Assembly (NCBI RefSeq): GCF_958295425.1
Contig: NC_081145.1
Coordinates: 21,932,465-21,996,464 of the forward strand
Direction of reading: 5' to 3'
From: Solea solea
Taxonomy: Eukaryota > Chordata > Actinopteri > Pleuronectiformes > Soleidae
DNA: 64,000 bases
The number at the start of each line of letters is the position of its first letter. Positions within the stretch are counted from its first letter, which is position 1. Below are positions 1-13,678 of the stretch, piece after piece. Under the pieces are notes generated by a model. That model had not been told where the DNA came from and did no database searches. It saw only the letters and a program-made list of their open reading frames with translations. Position numbers and translations under genes: made by a program.

Positions 1-2066
1 CAGTACGTACAATAAAAAAAAGAAAAAAAAAAGAAGTCATATCAGAACAATCTGCTGTGGATGTAACTTGTGACATGTGTGGCCACATGTCACGAGTACA
101 TATTACATGTAACCTTTAGGAAACAGATCAGCTGGTAACTATGTTTGTTTCATGTGTATATGGGAGTATATGTTGGGACTTTTTTCTTAGGAGATGAGAG
201 TATATTATGCTAAATAATTAAATCTGTGTTTGAAAAAAAAAAAAAAACGTATACCACATTGGTGTTCATATAAGCAGCAGTGACGTCCAGCATCAATACC
301 TGGAATTCTTTGGTGTGGTCAAGTATTGTCTGTTGTATTGAACTGCGAATGACTTTATTCTTCCCAAAATGCATCTTTGAGGAGCGCTCAACGTGTGACC
401 GTCGCCATCATTTCTATGGCATCCTAGATCTGAAGCTCGGTGTTCATGGAGTTCATAGTGACGGTACCTCCCACAGGAACGCGTCTGAGTGTAGTGGTGT
501 CGTAAAAAAACATGCTGTTATATTAAAGCCTGAAGCTGATAACGTACACTCAAAAATGCATTTTGGATTGATCAAAATATTAGATCCTACTATCTATGGC
601 AGTTTAGACGCGAGACTTACTCTTCAGTCATCTTTAGGATGTACTCTTTTACATGAAGACTATTACATGCAGTGCTCAGTATTCTGATGGAGATACAGTT
701 CTAGTAAAGTCAAAATCAAGCTATCAGGCATGTCGAATGTCGCTCTTTTAAATAAATAAATAAATATTATGAGCCGCAACGGGTCTGAGGTGTGAAATAC
801 TGTATGTGGTCCCCCCCGTTTTCCTGTCCTATGTGAGGACCACGTGTCTCTGCATGACTGGTGCATGATGGAAGCCAGAAAATCGATCAAATTAGCAATT
901 TCATGCATTGTCAAGAGAATGACTGTCCTTAAGTACTGTCCCTGTGTAGGTTTTGTTGTTGAGTGGTCTGAGAAGAGTGAGAAAACAGTGTTTTCGGGCT
1001 CAAGCATCCCAATCCATCCCACTTCAGTGCGTGAATCAACTGGCTCTAGGCAGGAAATAAGTCTGGGTGCCAAAAAAAAAAAAGCAAATATAATTATTGC
1101 CCGGTTGGTATACTGGGTGAAAACTCTACTGTATTCTGTATTTTTGTATAAATGTAAACAAACATAAATAAGATATGAATAAAGTACACGTATCCAAACT
1201 GTTCATTTATTGAGTTGTCTGTCCTTTTTGTCAGGCTGCACTGAAACATGGCTACCAGTAGGGATATAAAGAAAATCCGATTTTCTCTCATAATTTGTCA
1301 AAGTTTTGTCAGGGCATCGCAATTAACTCCAAGGATAACTTGGGAGAAAGCTATGCTAAAATAATCAGAAAAATGTCCTCTCAAATCTGGTGGGTCCCAT
1401 GTCTTGTCTAGATGATTTCAGCACTCCAATAACAAACAAACCTCCCTCCTGATCATATTTGTTAAAAAGAAATCACACCACAGGGAGCACTTGGCCTCAG
1501 GCCTCACGACTACTGCCACTTCAAAATGGTGCCAATATCGCACGCTTCGTTAGAACCTTGAGACTGTTATTGCTTTTATGCAACACTTAGCACATTAGAC
1601 AAATGAAAACAGACGCTTTACTGAATTATGACAGGCTATGTTTCATTCCCTGTCTGGAAAGAATGTCTAACACCTCCATAATAGTACAAGCGCTGAAACA
1701 TCAGGCTTTCATCCGGTCTTTTACTGCTCTATTTCACCCACGTGAACGATCAAGCTGCATTTACTGTTTTGTTAAAGTTATAACTCGGTTGTTAAAACTC
1801 GGCTTTCTTGGGGGGGGGATGCCAGCAACCAGAGCCAAAGCAATAGGCTATAATATCTACATCTATTCCTATAGCTGTATCTATATCTATATCATACATA
1901 AACTGTTTAGAAACAGAATGTGGCAAACTGATAAAAAAAAAAGCTTTTCTTCCAAGATTTTTTTTGCTGTGTTCTGTGTTGCTGTGGGGTCCACATAATA
2001 TGGGTCATGGGAGATGTATTTTGGATCACCAAATAACATTGCGGAATTTTTTTTCTCACCTTCCAA
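1..2066. other. Intergenic DNA, no gene seen
   Basis: AT-rich sequence with several A or T homopolymer runs. The open frames here, up to 136 codons, overlap one another on both strands. They show no recognisable domain, no plausible splice partners and no codon pattern, so I treat them as chance ORFs. Confidence 0.6.
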
Positions 2067-2287
2067 TTAAAGGTAGGGTCGGAGATCATTTTGTGGAGCA
2101 TTTTTTAGTGTATTGCTCGTGAATCTGTGTGAAACCAATGCTCTTCATGAAAAAAGCATTGTGCGTTCCCATGCTCTGGAGGGCGGAGCTTCAGAGGAAG
2201 TCTGAAGAAAGAAAGGGGCTTGGACGTTAAAATTCAAAATGTAGCCTGCTCAAACTGGTTTTCCAGGATCTCCAACTCTACCTTTAA
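2067..2287. mobile_element. Short TTAA-flanked inverted-repeat element (MITE-like)
   Basis: The unit begins TTAAAGGTAGGGTCGGAGATC and ends with nearly the same sequence in reverse complement (TTAAAGGTAGAGTTGGAGATC). This gives terminal inverted repeats of about 21 bp with two mismatches. TTAA sits at both outer ends, the target-site signature of piggyBac-like and Kolobok-like DNA transposons. The 221-bp length has no room for a transposase, so it is a non-autonomous copy. The superfamily cannot be settled from this copy alone. Confidence 0.7.
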
Positions 2288-2529
2288 GATTTATTGAATG
2301 GCACTTGCACTTTTGATTATGATTTACCTTAGGTTAGGTGTTATAACAAGGTACTTCAATGTACCCTCTCTGGGTGTGCACTCAAGCCAAGAGTGAGTGC
2401 GCATTCAGGGTAAAATTGCAGGCATACTTTATACAAGGTTTTTAGACAGTGCTGTGTCCTTCTAACACACACACGCTAAATCACAATATCTCCACCATGC
2501 ACCAACTCAACTATATATAATTAATGTAT

Positions 2530-3370
2530 AATTATAATAATGTATCTCCAAGGTTCAACTTTTGGTCCACTTCTTTTTTTCCGTTTTTCAAAATGATCGT
2601 CCCTCATTCTGCTCTCGTGTTTAGTTCAGCCGTATGCAGACGACACCCTAACATACACCTCCAAACCCACAGATCACAGATAGAATCAGTTTTGCAGTCT
2701 GATTTTGGTCATGTACCACACTGGCTTTCATTTATTACTACTCAATAATTCAAAATCACACGTCATGATTTTTGAAACTTGATCAAATTGTTAAGAGAAT
2801 AACTTTAACAAGAATAATAAAGTTGGAAAGAAAGTTCTCTTTCCAACTTTGGACTATGGTGACATTGTTTATCAGGTTGCAACCGATATTAATCTCTCGT
2901 CTTGTCATAGCACCATGTATGAACATTTTGACATACCATCGCCCTCTGGAAGAAGACAGCGTCCTTGGTTGAATTTTTGTCTTTAAATGTCTTCAGTTCT
3001 TTCTTGTACTTAGGCAGCACATTGCACCATTTATTTTGGAATTATCATTTGAGACACTGCTCCACTCGAGCACTTCTCTTTACTCCATAAATCAACAGCT
3101 AAGAAAGCCTTTGTGTTTAAAGCACCGTCTGATTAGAATATCTTACCTGCCAACATCTACTTAATAGGCCCTGTCTTCATTTTACAAAATCAGCTGCACT
3201 TTACAATGACACCTACTCTGCTTTGAGTATAATCTCCTGGTCTTCAATGCCTTATTGATTGATAAACACTTTGTGTTCTGTTCAGCGTTCTGTTCTGTTA
3301 ATTATCTTGTCTAACTGTGATGAAAACGAGATGCTACATCTCAATAAAATCTAATAAAGTTTATTATCAT
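2530..3370 (+). mobile_element. Decayed non-LTR retrotransposon (LINE) fragment
   Basis: A reverse-transcriptase active-site motif, Tyr-Ala-Asp-Asp-Thr, is encoded at 2633-2647 after a Gln-Pro. A second RT-like stretch, LDYGDIVYQVATD, is encoded at 2849-2887. The two lie in frames broken by stops and indels. The fragment ends near 3340-3370 with AATAAA and AATAAAG motifs, as expected for a LINE 3' end. It is 5'-truncated and cannot encode an active protein. Confidence 0.7.
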
Positions 3371-3743
3371 TAAGAGGTCTCACTGTCCTCCTCGTTATGT
3401 ATGAACCAGTATGAGACATTGGAAATGTCAGTCCTCTAACAGAGCGAACATATGACACACATGTGATTGTGTTCATTTTGTCTTCCACTCGTGTTGTCTT
3501 TATTTTGACAACCTTGTCTTGTGTGAGTTTGCTTCTTTTGTTGTTCTTTTTTTGGAGTGATGATATGATTGCTGCTGTTAAAAATGTTTCTGTGTGACAG
3601 AGGGACTGAAGGGAAAGTCATAAAAGTTTCAACATGTTCTCCACCAATATGGTTGTTTTCATGCTGTCAAGAGAAAAAAAACGAAAGGCAAACTCTATGA
3701 GAAAGAAGTTAATCTTCCTATTTTTTTTTTTAATTACTTTCAT

Positions 3744-4215
3744 GCAGGGTTACCCACTCACTAACTCACTCATTCATCTTCTTTCTACTGCTTTATCCTC
3801 CACATGTTGGAGATGGTGCCAACCCCAGCTGACCATGACATAGAGACAAACAACTCTCACACTCACACCTACAGTCAATTCTGAGTGTCCAATTTGCCTA
3901 ATCCCCAAATCTGGACTTCAGTGTGCCATATACTGCAGAGGAAGGCTGATTAATGGCCGGCTAAGGCTACAAACCTAACCCTTCTTAAAACAGTATATGT
4001 TTTTGGACTGTGGGAGAAAACACACACACACGGGAAGAGCATGCAAACTCCACGCAGAAAGGCCGCAGGGTTATATTTCAAAATATAGGTTTGCTACTTT
4101 TTAGCGTAAAAGAGATATTCAGAGATTTTCATGAATCTAAAATGCAATCTGCAAGTCATTGGACTGAGGGAAAAAGCCCCCAAGACACGAAGAAACCCGG
4201 GCACACATGGAGAGT
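3744..4215 (-). repeat. Fish SINE-like interspersed repeat, inverted copy
   Basis: Blocks such as the CATTCATCTTCTTTCTACTGC start, the tract around AACTCTCACACTCACACC, and the 'TTTTTGGACTGTGGGAGAAAACA...GCATGCAAACTCCACGCAGAAAGGCC' type blocks match, in reverse complement, the layout of the unit at 20401-20660. The copy is diverged and appears interrupted around 4050-4160. Confidence 0.5.
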
Positions 4216-7200
4216 TAACTCGACACAGCAACCTTGTCACTTTAATTAAATTGTGCTGACAGTATGCGCAAGTCCATAAGTGTGTATAAGTAAAGCACTC
4301 ACGTGTTTGTTTAGCTTGGCCAGAGCTGTGGGAATTTATTTATCTGCCGTTAAGCCGACGACAAGGACATACATCATAGTTTTGCCATCAGTAAACAGGA
4401 AGGCTGGCTCCATTGTTCATGGACATTACCAGACAATGAATGTGCAACTGTGTCACTGAGAATAGGCATTCTGAAGCCTGACTTTCAGTGAACTGACCTC
4501 AGCTAGTAGTATGTCGCCTATAATGTAGAGCACATGTGGCCCAGCTGTTTTCCCACGTCACACAGTTCTCTTCCAGTTTAAGGATCCTCACAGGATTCAT
4601 GTTTGGTTCAGAGGGCATTCTCATGACTATGAAAGATTTGATTAATTACGTCCTGGCACCAATTACACTGCGATTTCAAGCACTGATTTTTTTAAAACGA
4701 AGTGGATTATAGACTCTGAATAAGGGTTAGAATTCCATCGAAAAGGACAATAAGATAAAAAAAGAATAAAAAGAGATATCATCGTCATCAGATAAAATGC
4801 TCACTTGATCAGTAAAAGGGTCAGAACAGATGCAGACATGATGTCTGTATTTGTACAATGTGTCACAAACAAAACACTTAAAAGCACGCCGGCAGGTCTG
4901 TTACCTCAAGCCATTGATTTCTTTTTCAACACGGCTTGTAAAACATTTGCAGGATGAGCAGACGTCTGTGCATTCCTGGCACTTTATGTACATTTCAAAT
5001 GCAATGTACAAAGGCAAACCCTATAATATAGCGTATAGCAGCAGACACATTCCCTGTGTTCACACTTCTGTGTGAACAATCTGCAGGTCAGCTGTCACAC
5101 GTTGCACATGCATCGAGTTTGCAGTGTTTGAATCCGGTGGAACCCCGTGAATCTGGGGACTGTAAGGGTCATATCATAGCTAAAGCTTGCTGACGGAGGG
5201 TACCACCTCTGTGCAGGAAATGATAGTCCCCAAACAGCATCTGTAGAAGTTCTCACATTTTCGTATAGAGGGGATCTCTCCCGACACTAAATTATAAAAG
5301 CACTCTGGTTTTCACCTCACAGCCAGGAGCTTCTGCTTTCCCATCCTTCTCTCCAGACTGCTCCCAGCTGCACAAACTCATGTAGCCTCCTTTTGTTTTT
5401 GTGACTGTAAGCCAGCTGAACTTGGACCACAGTGGGCTGTCTCTTTGTGTGAGTGCACTTGATGGATCAGTCCCTGAAGAACCCATGAATGTGACTAGGA
5501 CATTTGTTCTTATAGTTGCAAAAAAAAAAAAACTTGTTTTCATTTGTGTTTTGACTCAGTCAAAGACAAATGAGCCCCAGTGTTTCTCCAAACCAATTCT
5601 CCTTCAGATAAGAGTTCACAAAAATAATTGGGAGCAAACGCCGTGTCTGACAGAGAGCAGTTCAAGTGGAGTCACTTTGGTAAGGGATGTAACTGCGAGT
5701 TGTAGCTATAAATAACAATGCCTGCAACTGTAGAGTGGTAGCGACAGCTTGAAAGCCTGAATTGCACGTCAGTGTGTAATAAACACAAAGGGACTACCCA
5801 AACAATGGCTCAAATATGAAAGTGTTTGTGAAATAATCTTGTGTAACACAGAAATGAGTGATACTTTCAGAGCAACTACATCATATGTTGGGGAATACAG
5901 ACAAATACAGATAAAGATACAGATAAAACACATGCCAATGAAAGTTCGTTTAATGCCAAGAAAGAGGCCAAGAGATGAATTACTTATACTAATGTGTCAG
6001 CATGAGTCAGAATTAGAATATTACACGCTTCTGCTGATATTTGGCATGTAGGTGTTTTCAGGTATGCACTTACATGCCTGCGTGGGGGGGACAGGTGGTC
6101 ATGGAGTCATTACGGGGAGAAACAGTGAAAGGGCATCACAAAGACAGGGTTGTGAATGCCCTGATCTCCACTCTCCTCTGTTGGAGTATACATTAACACA
6201 CACACACACACACACATATGCATTATCTCCTCTCTTGAATACATAACAAAGCGCTCTGTCGTCATCAAACTGTCTTTTTTTGTGTATGTCCCCTCCCACT
6301 CTGTCTGTAAGTGTGTGTGTGGGAATCAGCACAGGACCCTAGTCACAGGTCAGAGACTCTAAGGTTACTAATAGCCCACACCAATAGACTTGTGATCCAA
6401 GTCTTGCCCTTTATGGCACTCTTCCCCGCGGCCAGAGGAGAATGCCTTCCCCCCCCAGGTGGGGAGCGCAGGCTTGGCCAGCCTCGTCCCGAGAGGACGT
6501 AACAGGAGGCTTATCGGAGCGCTGGGCTGTGCTGTAATACTCCTGTGAAAGGTCTTTCAGGCCGCCTCCCAATATTGATTTTTCTGGGCAGGAGGAAAAT
6601 CGAGAAGGCCCCCCTCAGAAGAGCTGGGTAGGCAGTGGAGGAGGAAGAGACAGGTAAAGAGCTTTGTGTCTATTTACATCAACTGCACACTGAGGACCAT
6701 TCATGGCAGATAAAACTACATGTATGTTGCCGAATATAAAAGTCGACTGTTTTTGGGACTTACAATTCTGCAATAAAGACAGAACGATCTAGCAGCGACT
6801 GGTGTGGTCTGGATTCCACAGTTGTTTGACTTTGATTCCCCAATCGCACAGGGGAGCAGCACCGCTGTGGCTTTTAACTTTTGCATTGTTAACACTCGAC
6901 ACTTTTAGTATGCTGATCATAAACAGCAAATGAAGTGGCGCCCATTTAGCACCTTTCCAGCCCTATCAATGATTCACATTCAAACACATTCAGACAGCGC
7001 TTATATAAGCAGCATATGCTGTACCACGTTTTCTGAACTCTGGATTTTATCCGTGCACTTTATAAAGCTTGGTCACTTCAGTTCCATACACTTTGCCAAG
7101 GACATGTCTTTGGTACGTTTTAATAAAGATTTCTCAAGCAATTTTTTTCACTTACATGCGTCAAAAAAGATTCATTTCATAATCTCATGGTTTCTGGGTT

Positions 7201-10200
7201 CGAGAAGTATATATTTGGTAGGATTTAAACAGCCCTGCTATATATAATTATTTCTGATGTCAATTGTTGTTAACATTTTTGTCGATTTCAATGTGTTATG
7301 CGACTAATAGACTAATCTGTGTGTGTGTGTGTGCTTGTACAGTATATGGCTCCTCTGTTTCCCACTTGGTTGCGAACAAATTTTGCATCTCACAGCTAAT
7401 TGCCTCAAATCTGCATGTGTTCTTCAGCCGCTCAGAGAAATAGAGAGAGAGAGTGACTGAAGCACACAGAAACAGACAGACAGTGATAGAGAAGGATCAT
7501 CAGTGTGGGAGGAGGTGACTCGGGGAAGGAGAGGGGGTGGTGTGAGGATGAAATGGTCAGACAAGGAGGCCTTGAGAGCTCTTGTTCTGTGTCACCTCAG
7601 TGCAAAGTGAGAGTATGTAGCGACCGACTCCAGCCCCCGTCATCTGATCTAAGGTCACCCTTCCACAGTGTGACTCAGTGGCTCCTGAATGCTGCTTTCA
7701 GGCCCGCTTGGCTCCGCTTGAGGATGAATCACTTAACTTCAGCCTTTTCTTCCTGGAGAGGATCCCATTTCTCTGTGGCTGTGACGCCGCTCTGAAGGGA
7801 ACATTGGTCAGCGCCTCGCCCCCACACAAGCGCTGCCATGTGGGGGCGACACAGTTTGGTGGGACCATCTGGTGAGCTGTTATTTTAATCGGAGATGGAC
7901 AAATTAACAACGCGGGAGCTTCCACACAGTTGTGTATTGTGCTTCATGAAGGCGTTATTATTGTCTTACAATGTTATGAATCTAACATTGAATCACCAAT
8001 TGTTTTCTTTGGTTTTAAACTTCTAAGAGTAATAGTTGGACCCCATGTCTCTCCCAAGGCACTTGATTTGCAAATTGACAAAGGGACTTGAATGGGTGTT
8101 GCCATATTATCTGAACTTGAATAACGTGGCACTTCTCCATTCAGCCTGCCTTTGAGCGATTTCAAAGGGGAAACATGATAATAATGAAAGCTAGCTGACA
8201 AAACACGCAAAACAAAGGCTACCTCCGTCTTTTAGTTTTATGACATGAAAGACACCTGTTCTTTCTCAGATGTGGCACAAAAAATGTGTAATGAATACTG
8301 GAGATAAGCACATCATCTGGCAGATTGACTCAGATATGTTCACGTCTCCAACGTCTGATGTGAAGTACAGTGTGTCTGGCTTCAGTTGGACTCTTAAGTA
8401 ACCGACAAGTCTAATGAAATGTACATATATTTTATTTACTGTATGTGTATTTAAAGCTGGACAAAGCAGGATCAGTGTAAATATGGGTGAATGTTTTATT
8501 TATAGATTTTTTTTGCGTCTCTACGTCCTGAGCTCCTCTCATCAGATCATCATCTGAAACTCTCTGCTCATATTGACACATTTTATTATGTTTCTTCAAA
8601 GCTCAGCGGAGGAGGAGGTTGTTGCCGGTGGTGGTGGTGGTGGAGATCTGATCTTCACACCGCAGGAATCTTTATGTCGGGAAACAGCACATGCTCTCTC
8701 GCTCTTCAAACTGCCCCGTGATTGGCCGAGGCTGCTTCAATGCTACATATTTAGTTGTGAGGCTGTAAACAGAACCGAGAGGAGGCGCAGGAGTGTCTCT
8801 GTCTCTCTATGAAATGATGGGTCAGTGATGAGAAAGACAGCATGCCTCCTGCACCTTTGATCTATCGCGACTTCAGATTTTAAAACTCGTCCCTTTTATC
8901 ATCAAAAGCAGTCTTGAAAGGAAAGCAACGCCAATATGACTTTTTTGTAGCATCAAAACCAATTATTTCATGAATACAGTATTTAAAAAGAACAAAGCAT
9001 ATACATAAAAATTAGAATACAATACACGTGTAAACATGCTGGACTTTGTAGTCTTTATAAGAATATGATGAATATATTCTCCAATTAATAGCTGGCCCAC
9101 ATATGTCCACAGAATGACTTTGGTACACACCAGATTAAAACATCTGTTCCACTTACTTCACCTCAATTTGACCCAGGAAGTTTTACATTTCACTTTGGAT
9201 GTTTAAATGTCATAGGCTTTTTTTTTGTTTTTTTTTCAAATCACTAAACAAATCAGTAATTACGATAGATAAGGGTAGAGAAATGACGAGGTTTTAAAAT
9301 ATTCGTGTTTTGCGTGACATGCGCCAGTGAAAAATGAAATCTACATGGTTGTTTGGCAATCATTAAAATGATTGTATTAAATAAAGGAAGAGTCAATCAA
9401 AAAGAGGGTTCACAGACTTTGTACTATAATTAAGTTGTCATGATTCTCTGATCAAAGAGGAGCTTTGGGAAAAATTGGTATTTGTGTCAGAGTTTCAAGT
9501 CCGAAACCTCCGCTCCCAAAAACAAAAAAAGCATGCATGAATGTTTGTCGGATATGGGCCAAAAAGCACATGATGATTCCCAGCAGCTTTGGAACAATGC
9601 TCAATGGGGAGATTATTGAAAAATGGTATTTGGAAAAAACCCATCACCGCATTCCTCAGACTCATACAAGGGGTCAAATAAGTTGGCGTTAAGGTTTCTG
9701 TGGCCAGGGTTGAACTGAATGAGGTTCTGCTGCATCACCACCTGAACAGCGTTCCACAATTCTTTTTTAAATGATGATTATTTCTTTTTCATACCACACA
9801 TCACATGGAACAAATACAATTACATACATTAGTCAGGTGATAGAGAAAAGAAGGAATAGAAAAAGAAAGAAAGTAAGAAAGAAAGAAAGAAAAGGCCAAC
9901 TGTCTTCCTCCACATGATGTGGTAGCTTTACTTGTGGGTGTGCTACCATACGTCACTCTCAACTTCCACATGATCCCAACTCACCCTTCTTGCCCATACA
10001 TATTATGAAACCATATCACTGGTAACAAATAATGTAATTTACAGTTTGTGCGATGCATTCATAATGTTAGGGAACGTCTAAAAGATATTTTACATGTGTG
10101 TGACATGTCACTGAGGTGCATTCAAGATCATAGATCATATTTACAGCAGCTCTCTCTACAATTTCCCCTTTGGCGTCGTTTCCAGATGCAAAAGAATGTT

Positions 10201-10424
10201 CTAATAGTTGTTGGTGATGAAATGAAGCTATCCATTCGTTGACTGATAAGGAATGAGGCGGTTTCCAACTAGAGAAAAGAATTAAGCCAGCAAAGAGAAC
10301 TCTCTCTCTCTCTCTCTGCTGGTTTGATAAATTGAGTGATCATTTAGTCAAACAATGTTTTGGAACACATAGAATTTGGATCGCGATAATATCAGATAAT
10401 GTGTCGACCACTTGACCCCAAAAC
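4216..10424. other. Intergenic DNA with scattered microsatellites
   Basis: No exon chain or recognisable protein domain is visible on either strand. Simple repeats include (CA)n near 6195-6216, (TG)n near 7318-7334 and (GAAA)n near 9868-9893. Two locally GC-richer patches, about 6420-6640 and 8590-8800, might be regulatory; the second is discussed in the findings. Confidence 0.5.
6195..6216. repeat. (CA)n microsatellite
   Basis: Uninterrupted CA dinucleotide run of about 11 units. Confidence 0.9.
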
Positions 10425-10540
10425 AAACTTAACTGAAGTGCATAGTACCCTGGCTTTTGCCCTATGTCAGCTGAGATTGGCGACAGCGCCCCCACCCCCA
10501 CCCTCATGTGGAGGATAAAGCAGGAGAAGATGAGAGAGAG
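10425..10540 (+). repeat. Fragment of fish SINE-like repeat
   Basis: The segment 'CCTATGTCAGCTGAGATTGGC' followed by a C-rich run and 'GGATAAAGCAGGAGAAGATGA' corresponds to the 3' part of the repeat family seen at 20401-20660. Only this portion is recognisable. Confidence 0.5.
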
Positions 10541-10945
10541 TGAGAGAGAGGTACCAACCAGTCCGTGAAGGGGGAAATAAACAAGTGTCAGTACTCCCCT
10601 TATCCATATGAAGCAAGTATGTTGGTATTACTATATCATTAAACACTAAACTATGAAAATCCTCAGTCAGTGCCAACATCTTGTGAGAAATAAAAGTGTC
10701 GGTACTCAAAATAATAAATGAAGAATTCAAGCACTGGTACCAACAGTGTTCTGATCATAGGGATTAAAATCATCTTCAGTTGACAGCATTTCCTGTTTGA
10801 GCGATACCATATGTGTATCATACATATACTGTATAATTTGGTGATTGGTATTTCTATATGTTAGGGAGATATTGTTCCATACTTGTTTCCAAACGATTAT
10901 TTGACCAGGTCTAGTAGTTTTCTCCTGTATCAGGAGAGGGGGGTC

Positions 10946-11411
10946 TGTAACACACGACGAGCTGAATGAAGTTAAAGAATTTATTTGTTCAACTGATCAG
11001 GATAGCGTGGCGTGGAAGCAACTGGCAGCGAATGAAGCTGGGGAGGAAATGGCGATGACTGGCAGCTGAACAGGCAGAGGGAGCTGGGTGGTGAGGCAGG
11101 TGGAGCTGGTGGAGAGCAGGCAGGCAGATGGCAGGTCAGGAACACTGAGCAGAGGATAACGAGAGTTAACAGGATCAAAACTTTAACAAGAGTCTTTAAG
11201 AGTAGTTTAACTGAAGGAGCCCGGAGGTGTTACCACATGAAGTGAAACAACAACCTGGCCTCGAGTGGGAGGAGAGCTGGTGTAGATATAGGGAGCCAGG
11301 TGTGTAGAGGGTGAAGACCAGGTGAACAGCTGATTGACACACACAAACACAGGCAAAACGGGGACAAGACAGACAGCAAAGGGGAGGGACAGGATTAACC
11401 TGGCTATGACA
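10946..11411 (-). mobile_element. Probable solo LTR
   Basis: This 466-bp unit starts TGTAACACACG and ends GGCTATGACA, so it has the TG...CA termini of an LTR. Read on the minus strand it carries a TATA-like CCTATATCTAC and then an AATAAA near its 3' end. That promoter-then-polyadenylation order is expected in an LTR. No internal retroelement sequence adjoins it. I do not see a matching 5-bp target duplication (GGGTC on the left, CCACG on the right), so the ends or the class could be off. Confidence 0.5.
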
Positions 11412-12264
11412 CCACGTTTGCCGAGTAGAACTTTGACCATTGGATGAGTTGGCAAAGGATGATTTCAGGGTACCCCATATAATATATATGCATTGTGGAG
11501 AATAGTTATAAGTAAGAAAAAACAGAAAGATTTCCAATATTAAAAGTAATTTTCTGATGTTTTTTTTTTGTAGTGTGTGAGTATGAGATATAACTGCATT
11601 CCCAGTGAGCCTAAAGAAATCAGCCTGAGAAACTGTCTGCTAGCGGGAAACTATTTCAACTATTCCTTAAAAATGACGGTATGCAGAATCACGGGGAGAA
11701 AAAAAATTTATCATTGCCAAGTTTCATCTACAAAACTTGCGGTGCTCTGTACTGAGCTCCACTCATCAGACGAGCAGATGACAGATGCAATCACTTCATA
11801 CACGGCATTTTACCCGAGGCAGTCTCCTCACCTCTGAAACTCTTTTGCAATTCTTTTTTTTTTCCGTCTTGTTCCTTTTTTAGGTGTTTTTCTGCAGCAG
11901 AGTTATTTGCTTCCAGTGCTAGACGAGCAATCTGTCCTTTCAAAGGAACCTGTATATGGTAGCTGTAGCAGTAGTAGTAATACAGAATGCTTTCACAGAC
12001 TCTTGTAACCCTAAATCCCACATCCTAAATGGTTACTGTGGAACTATTAATAAATAATAAGTAACCATATGGTTATGCTTAGAGGATATTGCTTTCCACT
12101 GATGTCTACAAGGTTCTAAATACACACACATGTGAAAATAACTGATAGTGGTAACATTTCATGTCCAACTTGTTGAAATTGGAATGAGAACATTATTGTC
12201 AGCAGTGACTGATAATAAACAGTTTTTTCGTTGTTGTTTTTTAAAAAAAAACAGGCCCTCTGAT

Positions 12265-12880
12265 CATGTTCCCTCCCAATGAATTCCACAGATTTCTCCA
12301 GTCAGCCAGATGGTTGTCTGTCTCTCACTTTGCATCCAGTGATGTTTCATTACAGTCCACACATCCCTCACATTACTCGGCTGAAGTTTGGCCTCAAGTT
12401 ACCTCCTGCAGCTGTCTTTACATCTCCTCGAGTTCATGGTGCACTCTCCTCGGGTCTTCTCTGTCCCCTGACCTGAAAGGTCCTCTTTATCTTGTTAAGA
12501 AGTGCTTTCAGGTCACTTGGTAATCCAGGGATTATTATTGGGGAAGCCGCGTACAGTCTGGGTCGGTACGGTGGCGTGTTCACAGAATCTGATGTATTCT
12601 GGAAAGTAGTCTGTCGTGCTGTCAATGTCCTCCCCGTGTGGCTCACAGAGTGGCTCATAGAGTACGCCCCTGAGTCCACTTCCTCACTGTCCTTGTGTGA
12701 ACAGGCTGTCCCTGAACAAGAGGGATATACTCTGGGGTTAAACAGACCAGATTGTGGTCAGATATGCCAAGGGGAGGGAGGGCTGTGACACTGTACGCAT
12801 TGTCAGTGTTTGCATACAACAGATATCTTAGAAATACATATGTTAGATGCTTTATCTGACTGGAAACTGAAGTTTCCATG
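12265..12880 (-). mobile_element. Decayed LINE fragment: endonuclease end and linker
   Basis: On the minus strand from 12879 the frame encodes LPPLGISDHNLVCLTPEY, the Ser-Asp-His motif that closes the APE-type endonuclease domain of non-LTR retrotransposons. A VRTVRKWT-like stretch follows. After a frameshift comes a NNPWIT-type motif and SDLKALLNKIKRTF, typical of the linker before the reverse transcriptase. Stops and frameshifts show it is dead. Confidence 0.7.
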
Positions 12881-13678
12881 TCCAGAAAATCAGCATTTTA
12901 GGAGCTGCTTGTATGCTGCAGTCACCTAGTTCAATCTGAAAAAAAAATGCCACTAAGGTCACAAACTAACACATTTAAACTTAATGTTAGAAAAAGCAGT
13001 GAATTAACAACTTATATGCACTGGGTGCCGCTATGTTTTGAGTGAAAGCAAGCCTTTGTCTCAGGCTGCCATTCTCACACACAGCTCATAACCACCGGCT
13101 GTGCCTCAGCACTGCACACAACCACACTTCCAGAGTTGGTCATGTGAATCGATTGAGTTTGGCATCCTTAGTCTGACGTGTGGTCCCATTTCAGTTTCAG
13201 AACTGAACACACATGCAGTTTGAAAACGTCAAATGTCTCGCCCCAAGACAACAGCATCATTATATCCATCCCTGTCGGACATTTATGGCCATCAAAGGCC
13301 CACATTCAACTGTGGTCATGAAAATAGTTCACAGAGGCTGAGGTGGTATGACATATGATGTTGTTGGATTGAATGTAGCACACATTTTCAATACTGTGGC
13401 ACCAGGCTGTTCTTTGAAATGAGTTATTCAGACATTTAAAGATGTGTATGAAATGAAATGAAAAATTATTTCCCAGATTGTATTCAGTCATCCAGAACCG
13501 GCCCACCAGAGTGTCCAATCCAGCCCGCAGGATGATTTCTTTTCTTTTATTATTTCATAAAATACTTACTCAGTTAGTGCCTTTTGTAGATCCAGTGTTG
13601 TAACAAATACTTAGTACACAATTCATGTATCTGTACTTTACTTTGGTATTTATAGTTCTAGCTACTTTTACTCCACTG

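Noticed and set aside
2820..2849. 12-bp inverted repeat AAGTTGGAAAGA...TCTTTCCAACTT
   Set aside because: It lies inside a decayed LINE and probably reflects a local duplication. Nothing further supports a function.
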